Part shown: in pieces, positions 9,321 to 16,714 of the stretch | How positions within the stretch are numbered: the first letter of the stretch is position 1 | Layout of the letters: each line of letters opens with the position of its first letter | Assembly (NCBI RefSeq): GCF_002263515.1 | Contig: NZ_CP022752.1 | Location: 4,960,001 to 5,024,000, forward strand | DNA from: Actinopolyspora erythraea | GTDB lineage: Bacteria; Actinomycetota; Actinomycetes; Mycobacteriales; Pseudonocardiaceae | DNA: 64,000 nt | Direction of reading: 5' to 3' | Translations under genes and position numbers: made by a program | The notes under the pieces: generated by a model | Told to the model about the DNA's origin: nothing | What the model saw: only the letters and a program-made list of their open reading frames with translations | Database searches by the model: none

Positions 9321-9773
9321 GTGAAGATCATTCTGACCTCGGACGTGAGCGGTCTCGGTTCCTCGGGTGACATCGTCGAGGTACGTGACGGCTACGCCCG
9401 CAACTACCTGCTGCCGCAGAACCTGGCCATCCTGGCCACCAAGGGCGCGCAGAAGCAGGTCGAGACGATCCGCCGCTCGCAGGAGAACCGTCGGGTCCGC
9501 GACCTGGAGCACGCCCGGAAGCTGCAGGAAGAACTGCAGAACCTGGGCTTGGTGCGGCTTTCCAAGAAGGTTTCCAAGAAGGGCAAGCTGTTCGGCTCCA
9601 TCACCGAGTCCGACGTGGTCTCCGCCGTGCGCAGCGCGGGAGGCCCCAGCCTGGACAAGCGCTCGGTTGAGCTGAAGGGCAACGTCAAGTCGCTGGGCAA
9701 GATGGCCGTCGGAGTGCGGTTGCACCCCGACGTCTACGCCTCGATGCACGTCGAGGTCACCCCCGGCAGCTGA
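9321..9773 (+). CDS. rplI: 50S ribosomal protein bL9
   Basis: 150 residues starting MKIILTSDVSGLG with the bL9 signature GDIVEVRDGYARNYLLP. A long central helix of heptad-like charged residues is followed by the C-terminal RNA-binding domain. GTG 9321 is preceded by AAAGGAG at 9307-9313. The longer in-frame extension to 9165 has no Shine-Dalgarno and is not used. Confidence 0.95.
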   Translation: MKIILTSDVSGLGSSGDIVEVRDGYARNYLLPQNLAILATKGAQKQVETIRRSQENRRVRDLEHARKLQEELQNLGLVRLSKKVSKKGKLFGSITESDVVSAVRSAGGPSLDKRSVELKGNVKSLGKMAVGVRLHPDVYASMHVEVTPGS

Positions 9774-9785
9774 CTTCGTCACCGC

Positions 9786-9828
9786 GGTTCCGCGCGGCGG
9801 GCGCACCCGTCGTCCGCCGCGCGGAACC
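9786..9828 (+). terminator. terminator of the rpsF-rplI operon
   Basis: A perfect 15-bp stem, GGTTCCGCGCGGCGG (9786-9800) with CCGCCGCGCGGAACC (9814-9828) and a 13-nt loop, 13 nt past the rplI stop. Confidence 0.75.
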
Positions 9829-9905
9829 GGTTCGGTTCCACTCGTGGACCGTGCCCGCTGCGCACCGGTGGGGGCGGATCGAGTCGCACCGTTCGTGTCC
9901 GTCAC

Positions 9906-9990
9906 GGTGGACAAGCTGTCCACAACCTGTCCACAGGCCGTTTCCTGCTGAAACGACCGCGCGGACGGAGTTTTCCCCAGTTTGTCCACA
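9906..9990. promoter_or_regulatory. cluster of DnaA-box-like sites upstream of dnaB
   Basis: TTGTCCACA (9982-9990) matches the actinobacterial DnaA box exactly. CTGTCCACA at 9916-9924 and 9927-9935 differ by one base and have the same orientation. GGTGGACAA at 9906-9914 is an opposite-strand near-match (TTGTCCACC). Four sites in 85 nt are more than expected by chance. The cluster lies in the 530-nt gap between rplI and dnaB, about 310 nt before the dnaB start, with no AT-rich unwinding region visible. Confidence 0.55.
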
Positions 9991-10303
9991 ACGCGCGTCC
10001 GCAGGGGGACACGTGTGTCGCGTGCCGCCGGACCCGTCCTCCCCGAGCCGTTCGCGGCCCCGTCGAACCGCCCGGGTGCCGAAGCGGCTCCCGTATGATG
10101 TGGGCACCTTCGAGATCGCGGACATGACAGCGGGCACTCGCGACGCGCCGGGCCGCGACCAACCGGACGCTGTCGGGATCTCCTCGAGTATTCGCCGGAA
10201 CGACTCGGCCCCGGCACTCCGTCGGGTCGGCACGGCGACACGTATGCCGGAACTCGGCCCGCCCTCGGGGCCGGACTCTGCGTCCAGGAGGTGGCAGTAA
10301 GCC

Positions 10304-13300
10304 GTGGCGTTGGCTGACGAGCGCGGTTCGGAACCGCCCCCCGACGACGACGGTGGTCGCGGAGCGGCCTTCGAACGGCAACCGCCCCAGGACGTGGCCG
10401 CCGAGCAGTCCGTTCTCGGCGGGATGATGCTGAGCAAGGACGCCATCGCCAACGTCGTCGAGGTACTCCAACCACAGGACTTCTACCGCCCCGCGCACCA
10501 CGTGATCTACGAGTGCGTGCTCGACCTGTACGGACGCGGCGAACCCGCCGACGCGGTCACGGTGTCCGCCGCGCTCGAACGCCGCAACGAACTCGCCAAG
10601 GTCGGCGGCGGCGCCTACATACACACCCTGCTGCAGGCCGTCCCCACCGCGGCCAACGCCAACTACTACGCCGAGATCGTCTCGGAGAAGGCGGTGCTGC
10701 GCAGGCTGGTGGAGGCGGGCACCAGGATCGTGCAGTACGGCTACAACGGTTCCGAGGGCGCCGCGATCGAGGAGGTGGTGGACCGCGCGCAGGCCGCCGT
10801 CTACGACGTCACCGAGCGGCGCACCAGCGAGGACTACGCCGCGCTGGAGGACCTGCTGCAGCCCACGATGGACGAGATCGACGCCATCGCCTCGCGCGGC
10901 GGCGAGTCGGAGGGGATCCCGACCGGTTTCGTGGACCTGGACGGTGTCACCAACGGGCTGCACCCGGGTCAGATGATCATCGTGGCGGCCCGTCCCGGTG
11001 TGGGCAAGGCGCTGGCGCTGGACACCCCGCTGCCCACCCCGGACGGCTGGACCAGCATGGGCGCGGTCTCCGTGGGCGACCTGCTGCTCGGCGCGGACGG
11101 CAGGCCGGTCCGGGTCGCCAGGACCACCGAGGTCATGCACGGTCACCCCTGCTACGAGGTGGAGTTCTCGGACGGCACGCTGCTGGTCGCCGACGAGCGG
11201 CACCAGTGGAGCCTGCGGGACGGCACGGTGTGCACCACCGCCGGGCTGCGCGACCGGATCGCCAACAGGCTCGACGTCGAACTGCCGGGGCACGACCCGT
11301 TCGCGCTGGCGCAGCGTGACCTGCCGGTCGCGCCCTACCTGCTGGGGGTCTGGCTGGCGGCGGGCGACGCCGAGACGGGCGAGCTGTCCGGAGTGCACGA
11401 GGACGTGCTGACCAACCTGGAGCCGGAGGTTCCCCGGGACGAGAACGGCACCGTGCGGATCGACGAGGAGACCGCCGGGAAGCTGGCCGAGCTGGGGGCC
11501 TGGCGGGAGCCCGACGTGCCCGCCGAGTACCTGCGCGGCAGCCAGCAGCAGCGCCGCTCCCTGCTGGCGGGGTTCGCGGACGCCTCGGGCAGCGTCGGCG
11601 AGGACGGCCGCGTGCTGCTGCGGGTCCGCGAGTCACTCTCGGTACGGCTCCGGGAGCTCGTCCTCACACTGGGGTACCCGTGCACCGCCACCGTGGACGC
11701 CGAGTCCGAGGCGGGGGCGGCGAGCACCCTGGTGGTCTTCGACAGCGGCGAGGACCAGATCTTCCGGCGCACCGAGCTCGACGACCAGCACAAGCGTCAC
11801 CGGGGCGGCGACAGGCACGCGCGGCGCGTCACCGCCGTCCGGCCCACCGGCAGCGTGCCGGTGCGCTGCGTGGAGGTGGACTCGACCGACCGGCTCTACC
11901 TCGCGAGCCGCTCGATGATCCCCACGCACAACTCCACGCTCGGGCTGGACTTCGCCCGCGCCGCCTCGATCAAGCACGGGCTCGGCAGCGTCATCTTCTC
12001 GCTGGAGATGGGGCGCACCGAGATCGTGATGCGCATGCTCTCGGCCGAGGCCCGCATCCGACTGGGCGACATGCGCGGTGGGCGGATGACCGACGAGGAC
12101 TGGACCCGCCTCGCGCGCCGCATGAGCGAGATCAACGAGGCGCCGCTGTTCATCGACGACTCGCCGAACCTGACCATGATGGAGATCCGCGCCAAGGCGC
12201 GGCGGCTGAAGCAGCGCAACGACATCAACCTGATAGTCGTCGACTACATGCAGCTGATGACCTCGGGCAAGCGGGTGGAGTCCAGGCAGCAGGAGGTCTC
12301 GGAGTTCTCCAGGAGCCTCAAGCTGCTCGCCAAGGAGCTGGAGGTCCCGATCGTGGCGATCTCGCAGCTCAACCGTGGTCCCGAACAGCGCAACGACCGC
12401 AAGCCGCAGCTGTCGGACCTGCGTGAGTCGGGCTGCCTGACCGGCGGGACGAGGCTGCTGCGCGCCGACGACGGCTCCGAGATCACCTTCGACGAGCTGA
12501 TGGCCGGTGGGCAGCGGCCGTTGGTCTGGTCGGTGGACGAGCACCACCGGATGGTCGCGCGACCGATCACCAACGTGTTCAGCAGCGGCGTCAAGGAGGC
12601 GTTCCGGGTGAGGCTGGCCTCCGGCCGCGAGGTCGAGGCCACCGCGAACCACCCCATGCTGACCCCGTGGGGGTGGACGCCGCTCGGCGAGCTGACCACG
12701 GGTTCCCACGTGGCCGTGCCCGGCAGGGTTCCGGAGCCACTGCGAGCCGAACCGGTCCCGGAGTCCGAAGTGGCCCGCCTCGCGGCGGACGCGACGCGTT
12801 CGGCGAGCGTGCCGCGCCGGGTGTTCGCGCTGCCGAGCGAGCAGCTCGCGCTGTTCCTGCGCCTGCTCTGGGGGATCGAGCCGGTGTCGGAGGGCTCGTC
12901 CGAACTCACCGCCGAACTCGGGGTCGAGTGCGACAGCCGCACGGTGACCGGCCGTGGCCTGGCCGACGGGATCCAGCTGCTGCTGTCGCGGTTCGCGATC
13001 CGCTCCCGCCTGCGCCGAGCCGGTCCGGTGGACGGGCCGGACCGCTGGCGGGTGTCGCTCGACGGCAGGGACAGCCGACTGCGCTTCGCCCGCGAGATCG
13101 CCCCGGCACGGACTTCGGAGGCGACGCGCGCGGCGGTGGGGGCGCGCTCGGCCGCGAGTTCCGGGGCGGGCACCGCCCTCGCCGGTACCGTCGAGGGGGC
13201 ACCGCCACCTCCCGGCCCGCCGGAACCGGAGTCGGCGGAGAGCGCCGGCGACGACGTGCACTGGGACGAGATCGTGGAGATCACCTCGCTCGGCCGGCGG

Positions 13301-13549
13301 CCGGTCTACGACGCCACGGTGGCCGACACGCACAACTTCGTGTCCAACTCGGTGGTCATGCACAACAGCCTGGAGCAGGACGCCGACATGGTGATCCTGA
13401 TCCACCGGCCCGACGCCTTCGAACGGGACGACCCCCGGATGGGCGAGGCCGATCTGATCCTCGCCAAGCACCGCGCCGGTCCCACCGAGACGATCACCGT
13501 GGCCCACCAGCTGCACTACAGCCGGTTCGTGGACATGGCCCAGGAGTAG
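10304..13549 (+). CDS. dnaB: replicative DNA helicase DnaB with two inteins
   Basis: 1081 residues as encoded. Removing residues 236-543 and 711-1021 leaves 462, the normal DnaB length. The N-terminal primase-interacting domain is followed by a RecA-like helicase core. Walker A ARPGVGK|ST is split by intein 1 between K235 and Ser544. Walker B LIVVDYMQLM is intact. LSDLRESG|S before EQDADMV is split by intein 2. GTG 10304 is selected because GGAGG lies about a dozen nt upstream, with an in-frame TTG two codons later as the alternative. The helicase is inactive unless both inteins splice, since the first interrupts the ATP-binding loop. Confidence 0.97.
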   Translation: MALADERGSEPPPDDDGGRGAAFERQPPQDVAAEQSVLGGMMLSKDAIANVVEVLQPQDFYRPAHHVIYECVLDLYGRGEPADAVTVSAALERRNELAKVGGGAYIHTLLQAVPTAANANYYAEIVSEKAVLRRLVEAGTRIVQYGYNGSEGAAIEEVVDRAQAAVYDVTERRTSEDYAALEDLLQPTMDEIDAIASRGGESEGIPTGFVDLDGVTNGLHPGQMIIVAARPGVGKALALDTPLPTPDGWTSMGAVSVGDLLLGADGRPVRVARTTEVMHGHPCYEVEFSDGTLLVADERHQWSLRDGTVCTTAGLRDRIANRLDVELPGHDPFALAQRDLPVAPYLLGVWLAAGDAETGELSGVHEDVLTNLEPEVPRDENGTVRIDEETAGKLAELGAWREPDVPAEYLRGSQQQRRSLLAGFADASGSVGEDGRVLLRVRESLSVRLRELVLTLGYPCTATVDAESEAGAASTLVVFDSGEDQIFRRTELDDQHKRHRGGDRHARRVTAVRPTGSVPVRCVEVDSTDRLYLASRSMIPTHNSTLGLDFARAASIKHGLGSVIFSLEMGRTEIVMRMLSAEARIRLGDMRGGRMTDEDWTRLARRMSEINEAPLFIDDSPNLTMMEIRAKARRLKQRNDINLIVVDYMQLMTSGKRVESRQQEVSEFSRSLKLLAKELEVPIVAISQLNRGPEQRNDRKPQLSDLRESGCLTGGTRLLRADDGSEITFDELMAGGQRPLVWSVDEHHRMVARPITNVFSSGVKEAFRVRLASGREVEATANHPMLTPWGWTPLGELTTGSHVAVPGRVPEPLRAEPVPESEVARLAADATRSASVPRRVFALPSEQLALFLRLLWGIEPVSEGSSELTAELGVECDSRTVTGRGLADGIQLLLSRFAIRSRLRRAGPVDGPDRWRVSLDGRDSRLRFAREIAPARTSEATRAAVGARSAASSGAGTALAGTVEGAPPPPGPPEPESAESAGDDVHWDEIVEITSLGRRPVYDATVADTHNFVSNSVVMHNSLEQDADMVILIHRPDAFERDDPRMGEADLILAKHRAGPTETITVAHQLHYSRFVDMAQE
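11009..11932 (+). other. intein 1 in DnaB (class 3 type, Walker A insertion site)
   Basis: 308 residues, from Ala (ALALDTPLPTPDGW) to PTHN, followed by Ser+1 of the extein. Position 1 is Ala, so ordinary class 1 chemistry is not possible. The residues that define class 3 inteins are present in the expected blocks: Trp67 at B:12 (DERHQW), Cys287 at F:4 (PVRC) and Thr306 at G:5 (PTHN), with terminal Asn308. A LAGLIDADG endonuclease region remains, but both catalytic acids appear replaced: LLGVWLAAGD where Asp is expected as the second A, and LLAGFADASG with Ser before Gly. It is therefore probably a splicing-competent but non-homing element. Confidence 0.88.
12434..13366 (+). other. intein 2 in DnaB (class 1, RESG/S site)
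   Basis: 311 residues, beginning Cys (CLTGGTRLL) and ending VVMHN before Ser+1. Block A Cys1, block B ATANHPML with the T-x-x-H type motif, and block F/G ending His-Asn fit class 1 splicing. The insertion point is the same as in the well-known cyanobacterial and Rhodothermus DnaB inteins. The middle keeps an LALFLRLLW segment that normally leads into T-D-G of a LAGLIDADG motif, but here reads GIEPVS. With the reduced size this suggests a partly deleted, inactive endonuclease. Confidence 0.9.
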
Positions 13550-13580
13550 CTCCCGACCACTGGGTTCCGGCGACGCGGCC

Positions 13581-13663
13581 CCGCCACGCGCGTGGCGAGC
13601 ACGGGTCTCCTCGGGTTCGTCCTCATCGGAGCCCGGTCCACCGCCACACGCGTGGCGAGCACG
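13581..13663. repeat. pair of 23-nt palindromic repeats, 60-nt period
   Basis: CCGCCACGCGCGTGGCGAG (from 13581) recurs with one change from 13641. Each copy contains a (near-)perfect palindrome CGCCACGCGCGTGGCG and ends AGCACG, with a 37-nt non-repeated segment between. It lies between the convergent ends of dnaB and the DUF3558 gene. It may be a duplicated bidirectional terminator or a relic CRISPR-like pair. Confidence 0.5.
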
Positions 13664-14191
13664 TCACTCGGAGAGCGTCCGAACCGCGTTCCCCGCGAAC
13701 CGACGAGCCGTCTCGCACGTGGGCGGGTCGTCCGCCGAGTTCTCGCTCACGTGCACTTTCAGCGACTGGTCGCTGGCCACGTCGACGTACGAGGTGCAGC
13801 TGTCGTGCGGCCCGCTCTCGGATTCGCCGTACTCGAGCCTGATCGCACGGTATCCCCGCACGCGGGGCAGCTCGACCGCTCGGGAGGAGGCCATGGAGCC
13901 GTTGGTCCACCGGGCGATTCCGTGGTTCGTCACGACGGCGACGGAGACGGTGCCACCGTACACGGGCGAGTACCGGCAACTCGTGCCTTCTTCGTCCGAG
14001 CCCGCCACGACCGAAACCGGTCGCGGCGGTGCCTCCACCCGGAGATCGCGCAGCTCCGCCCGCGAAATGAGGTCGCACGGCCGCACGTCGTCCAGTGACA
14101 GTTCACGCGGCCTGTCCGACGAGCCACACGCCGTCGACACGCCCAGCAGCACCAGCACGGCGGCGAGGAATCGCACCACACGACCGCTCAT
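13664..14191 (-). CDS. DUF3558-family lipoprotein
   Basis: 175 residues starting MSGRVVRFLAAVLVLLGV with a lipobox-like STAC, so probably exported and lipid-anchored. The mature part has the DUF3558 pattern: an early PCDLI with -L-GL-like helix start, a SCRYSP strand and a late CE-A pair. The ATG overlaps the stop of the preceding gene as ATGA (14188-14191), so it is translationally coupled to the WXG-like operon. The longer in-frame ORF to 14488 would overlap that gene and is rejected. Precise role unknown; members occur next to ESX-type genes in actinomycetes. Confidence 0.75.
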   Translation of the reverse strand: MSGRVVRFLAAVLVLLGVSTACGSSDRPRELSLDDVRPCDLISRAELRDLRVEAPPRPVSVVAGSDEEGTSCRYSPVYGGTVSVAVVTNHGIARWTNGSMASSRAVELPRVRGYRAIRLEYGESESGPHDSCTSYVDVASDQSLKVHVSENSADDPPTCETARRFAGNAVRTLSE

Positions 14192-14676
14192 CCGTAGTAC
14201 CGCACTTTCAGCTCGGCGACTTCGGCCTGGAAACGCTGGATCAGCCGCGGAGTCAGCTCGGCCACCCGTGACACGAACTCGCGTTCGCTCAGCTCGCGCA
14301 CGGTCCCGCGACGGATCGAGGCGTTGAAGTCCTGCATTCCGACCGTGGATATGGTGATGCGCCCGTCGTCGGACTCGACACTCACCTCGACCGCCCGCAT
14401 CTCCGCCTCGAAGTCGGTGTCGTGCTGGTCGTTCGGTTCGATGTTCAGGTTCGTGGTGCTGATCGCCTCGCGGTACTGCCTTACCCACCCGGTGTACAGC
14501 CGCCGGGCCAAGCCGGCCAGGGCACGTTCCAGGAAACGCTCGTCCACGAACTCGTACGCGCTCTCCCCGAACGTGAGCGTGACCTCGCTCCGATTGCGCA
14601 ACTCGGCTTCGAGGTCCACACCGGGAGCGCTCGCCCGGACCCGGATCCGGTCCAGTCGTTCCGCCAGTTCACCCAC
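14188..14676 (-). CDS. conserved hypothetical protein in WXG operon
   Basis: 162 residues, no family I can name with certainty. The N-terminus MGELAERLDRIRVRASAPGV is helical and followed by alternating strands. The size and N-terminal pattern recall the YbaB-like small proteins that accompany ESX-type WXG100 genes, but this is only a resemblance. GTG 14676 has GGAGGGA about 8 nt upstream. It begins 14 nt after the stop of the 303-residue protein and ends overlapping the lipoprotein start, which supports one transcript. Confidence 0.65.
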   Translation of the reverse strand: MGELAERLDRIRVRASAPGVDLEAELRNRSEVTLTFGESAYEFVDERFLERALAGLARRLYTGWVRQYREAISTTNLNIEPNDQHDTDFEAEMRAVEVSVESDDGRITISTVGMQDFNASIRRGTVRELSEREFVSRVAELTPRLIQRFQAEVAELKVRYYG

Positions 14677-14690
14677 TGCGCCATTCCCTC

Positions 14691-15602
14691 CTAGGTAGCC
14701 CCACCGAGTCCCTCACCGCTGGTCAGTTCGCCGCCGTCCATGCCAGCCAGCGCCGGGCGCGCCGCGACGAACGCGTCGCGATCGGCCTCCACCTGTCCCG
14801 GAACCCCGTCCAGTGCGCTGGAGACCTTGCCCCCGGACTTGCGGATCTCTTTCGTGAGCTCGTCGACCGAGTCCTTCATGGACCGCATGACCTGCTCCAC
14901 CGAGCCGCCTTCCTTGACCATCTTCGCCGCGTCCATCCCGGCGGAACCGACCGCGCCGACAGCTCCCACGGCGGGGATCATCGCGGCCGAGGCTCCCCCG
15001 GTGAACGGAATCGTCCCGACCGCCGCCACCGCCGCGGCCACCGAGAAGGTGAACTTCAGCTCGTTCTTCCCGCAGCTCTCGACGTTGTCCAAGCCGTCGA
15101 GCGTCTCCTTCGCGATGGACTCGATGTCGTCACGCGCTCGACGCCACCGCTCCTGATCAGCTTCGAGCGCGCCCTTCAGCACACCGAGCAGCAGGAACTG
15201 GTTCTTGGCCACGGCGGGGAACGGGTCGAGGAAGTTCCGCTTGAAGTTGTCCGCGGCCTCGCCGGTCCAGTCCTCCAAGGTGTCCCCGGCGGAGTCGACG
15301 CGGGTCAGGTCGGGATTCGCCTTGATGTTCCCGTCGCTGATCGGGTCCTTCATCTCTCCGGAGGAGAGCTGTTCCATCGCGCTTCCCAGCGCCTCGATCG
15401 GTGCGTCGTAGGAGGCGGGGTCGGGAATGCCCGTGAACGGTTCGAAGTGCGGTACGGCCGCTCCCTCGTACTTCTGCTGAATCTCCTCGTAGGGGACTCT
15501 GCTCACACCCTCTTTGTTGCTATTCGCCTTCTGCGCGTGCTCGACCTCGGCAGCGCGCTGCTCGATCTCCCGCGCCCGTTGCATCAAGTCGTCGAAGCTC
15601 AT
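14691..15602 (-). CDS. WXG100-like helical ESX-substrate-type protein, 303 aa
   Basis: A mostly alpha-helical protein. DWTGEAADNFKRN near residue 112 looks like the W-x-G turn followed by helix 2 of WXG100 proteins. A hydrophobic Gly/Ala segment at about residues 180-215 (AAAVAAVGTIPFTGGASAAM) may contact membrane. The C-terminal third is amphipathic helix. ATG 15602 begins 4 nt after the stop of the preceding gene. It probably forms a complex with the 121-residue neighbour for type VII secretion, but no ESX ATPase or membrane component is in the window. Confidence 0.6.
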   Translation of the reverse strand: MSFDDLMQRAREIEQRAAEVEHAQKANSNKEGVSRVPYEEIQQKYEGAAVPHFEPFTGIPDPASYDAPIEALGSAMEQLSSGEMKDPISDGNIKANPDLTRVDSAGDTLEDWTGEAADNFKRNFLDPFPAVAKNQFLLLGVLKGALEADQERWRRARDDIESIAKETLDGLDNVESCGKNELKFTFSVAAAVAAVGTIPFTGGASAAMIPAVGAVGAVGSAGMDAAKMVKEGGSVEQVMRSMKDSVDELTKEIRKSGGKVSSALDGVPGQVEADRDAFVAARPALAGMDGGELTSGEGLGGAT

Positions 15603-15606
15603 GTGC

Positions 15607-15972
15607 TCACTCCGGTTTCGGTGTCCCGCGGTCGTCGAGGAGCTGCTGCAACCGCGCCGCCGCGGCCCGGTCGTCCTCCGCGTACTGGTCGGCCGCCTGG
15701 TTCAACGCCTCGGCGGTCTCGTCCAGGTTCTCCCGGGTCTTGCGCAGCAGGCCGATGACGGAGTCGTGCGCCCGCTGGTACTTGTCCGCCACGGCTCCTC
15801 CTTCCGCGACGAACTGCTCGGGCACGCCCGAGATCCCGGACACCCCGTCCCGCGCGCTCGCGCACTTGTCGACCGCACTGTCGTACGCGGCGGACACCGT
15901 CGGCAGATCGGAGTTGGCGACCTGTTTCAGCCCGTACAGGTCGGTGCCGAACTCCTTGCCCGTGTGTGCCAT
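15607..15972 (-). CDS. small helical WXG100-like protein
   Basis: 121 residues predicted as two long helices: residues about 10-60 and, after a VPEQF turn, about 65-115. It has no W-x-G but the size and pattern of ESX-associated EsxA/PE-like or Esp partner proteins. It is first in a four-gene leftward operon. GGAGGACAGGA precedes ATG 15972. A TAGTAT hexamer at 16004-16009 on the minus strand, within AGAGCTC half-sites, could be the -10 of the operon. Confidence 0.6.
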   Translation of the reverse strand: MAHTGKEFGTDLYGLKQVANSDLPTVSAAYDSAVDKCASARDGVSGISGVPEQFVAEGGAVADKYQRAHDSVIGLLRKTRENLDETAEALNQAADQYAEDDRAAAARLQQLLDDRGTPKPE

Positions 15973-16493
15973 GTTCCTGTCCTCCGGTCGGCGTAGAGCT
16001 CACATACTAGAGCTCGAAATGACACGGAGGGGTGGAATCAACGAAAAAGAGCGGGAAACCACGCGGGCACCGGCCCACGTCCCTGGCACGCGCGAGTCGT
16101 CCGCCGCCGGTGGCACCGAAAGGGGGCTCCCGCACCCGCTTCGGGGCGGTCTTTCCGGCCGCTTCCCTCACGGCAGCGACTGCGACGGCGGCCGGGGGGC
16201 CGAGGAGTGCCGGAACGACAGCCGGCACCGTTGCTGGTCGGCGCGGGACGTCCGAGGCGCGCACGTCGTGCCGGGGCGGGGGTGCCGACTCGACCGTTCG
16301 AGGTGTTGGGCGCGGTACTTCCCGACCGGTTCCGGGCAGCGGTCGTCGTGGCGTCGGCAGCCGACGGTCCCGACCGCGTCGGAGAATCGGCGGAATGCCC
16401 GCTGCCGCACGGAGTCGCACCACGGCCCCGATCAGGGCGAGCGATGCGAAGTCCCGCCCGATGGCACACCGAGCGGGACTTCACGGCGGGGGT
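15973..16493. other. intergenic region without a recognisable gene
   Basis: 521 nt. The left end holds the putative promoter of the WXG operon (TAGTAT at 16004-16009, minus strand) and the right end the terminator of the DUF397 gene. The remaining sequence has several overlapping open frames on both strands, but none has a Shine-Dalgarno or a protein-like composition. Confidence 0.5.
16448..16482 (-). terminator. terminator after DUF397 gene
   Basis: GAAGTCCCGC (16448-16457) pairs perfectly with GCGGGACTTC (16473-16482), 12 nt past the DUF397 stop. Confidence 0.65.
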
Positions 16494-16703
16494 TCAGCCG
16501 TCGAGGCGGTCGCTTTTGAGCGCGGCGACGAAGGTGGCGAAACGCTCCGGGGAGACCGCGAGGACGGGGCTGTCGGCACCGAGCTTGCTGTCTCGGAGGA
16601 GAGCGGTCCCCGGCAGGTTCTGGGCGACCTCGACGCATTCCCCTCCACCGTTGCTGCGGGTGGACTTGCGCCACCGTGCCTGTCCCAGGTCCGGGCTGTT
16701 CAC
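16494..16703 (-). CDS. DUF397 protein
   Basis: 69 residues with the DUF397 hallmarks ARWRKSTRSNGGGECVEVAQN, LLRDSK and FATFVAALK. Members are small partners encoded next to XRE(DUF5753) regulators, as here with an 11-nt gap. They are thought to modulate the regulator in developmental and antibiotic switches (WhiJ-type systems). No enzymatic function is implied. Confidence 0.9.
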   Translation of the reverse strand: MNSPDLGQARWRKSTRSNGGGECVEVAQNLPGTALLRDSKLGADSPVLAVSPERFATFVAALKSDRLDG

Positions 16704-16714
16704 AGTGAGGCTCC

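Noticed and set aside
9906..9990. Calling this the chromosomal origin
   Set aside because: Only four sites, no AT-rich unwinding region, and dnaA/dnaN are not adjacent. Retained only as a DnaA-box cluster.
11633..13516. 627-aa minus-strand frame opposite dnaB and its inteins
   Set aside because: Shadow of dnaB codons; no Shine-Dalgarno, repetitive His/Arg/Gly/Val content.
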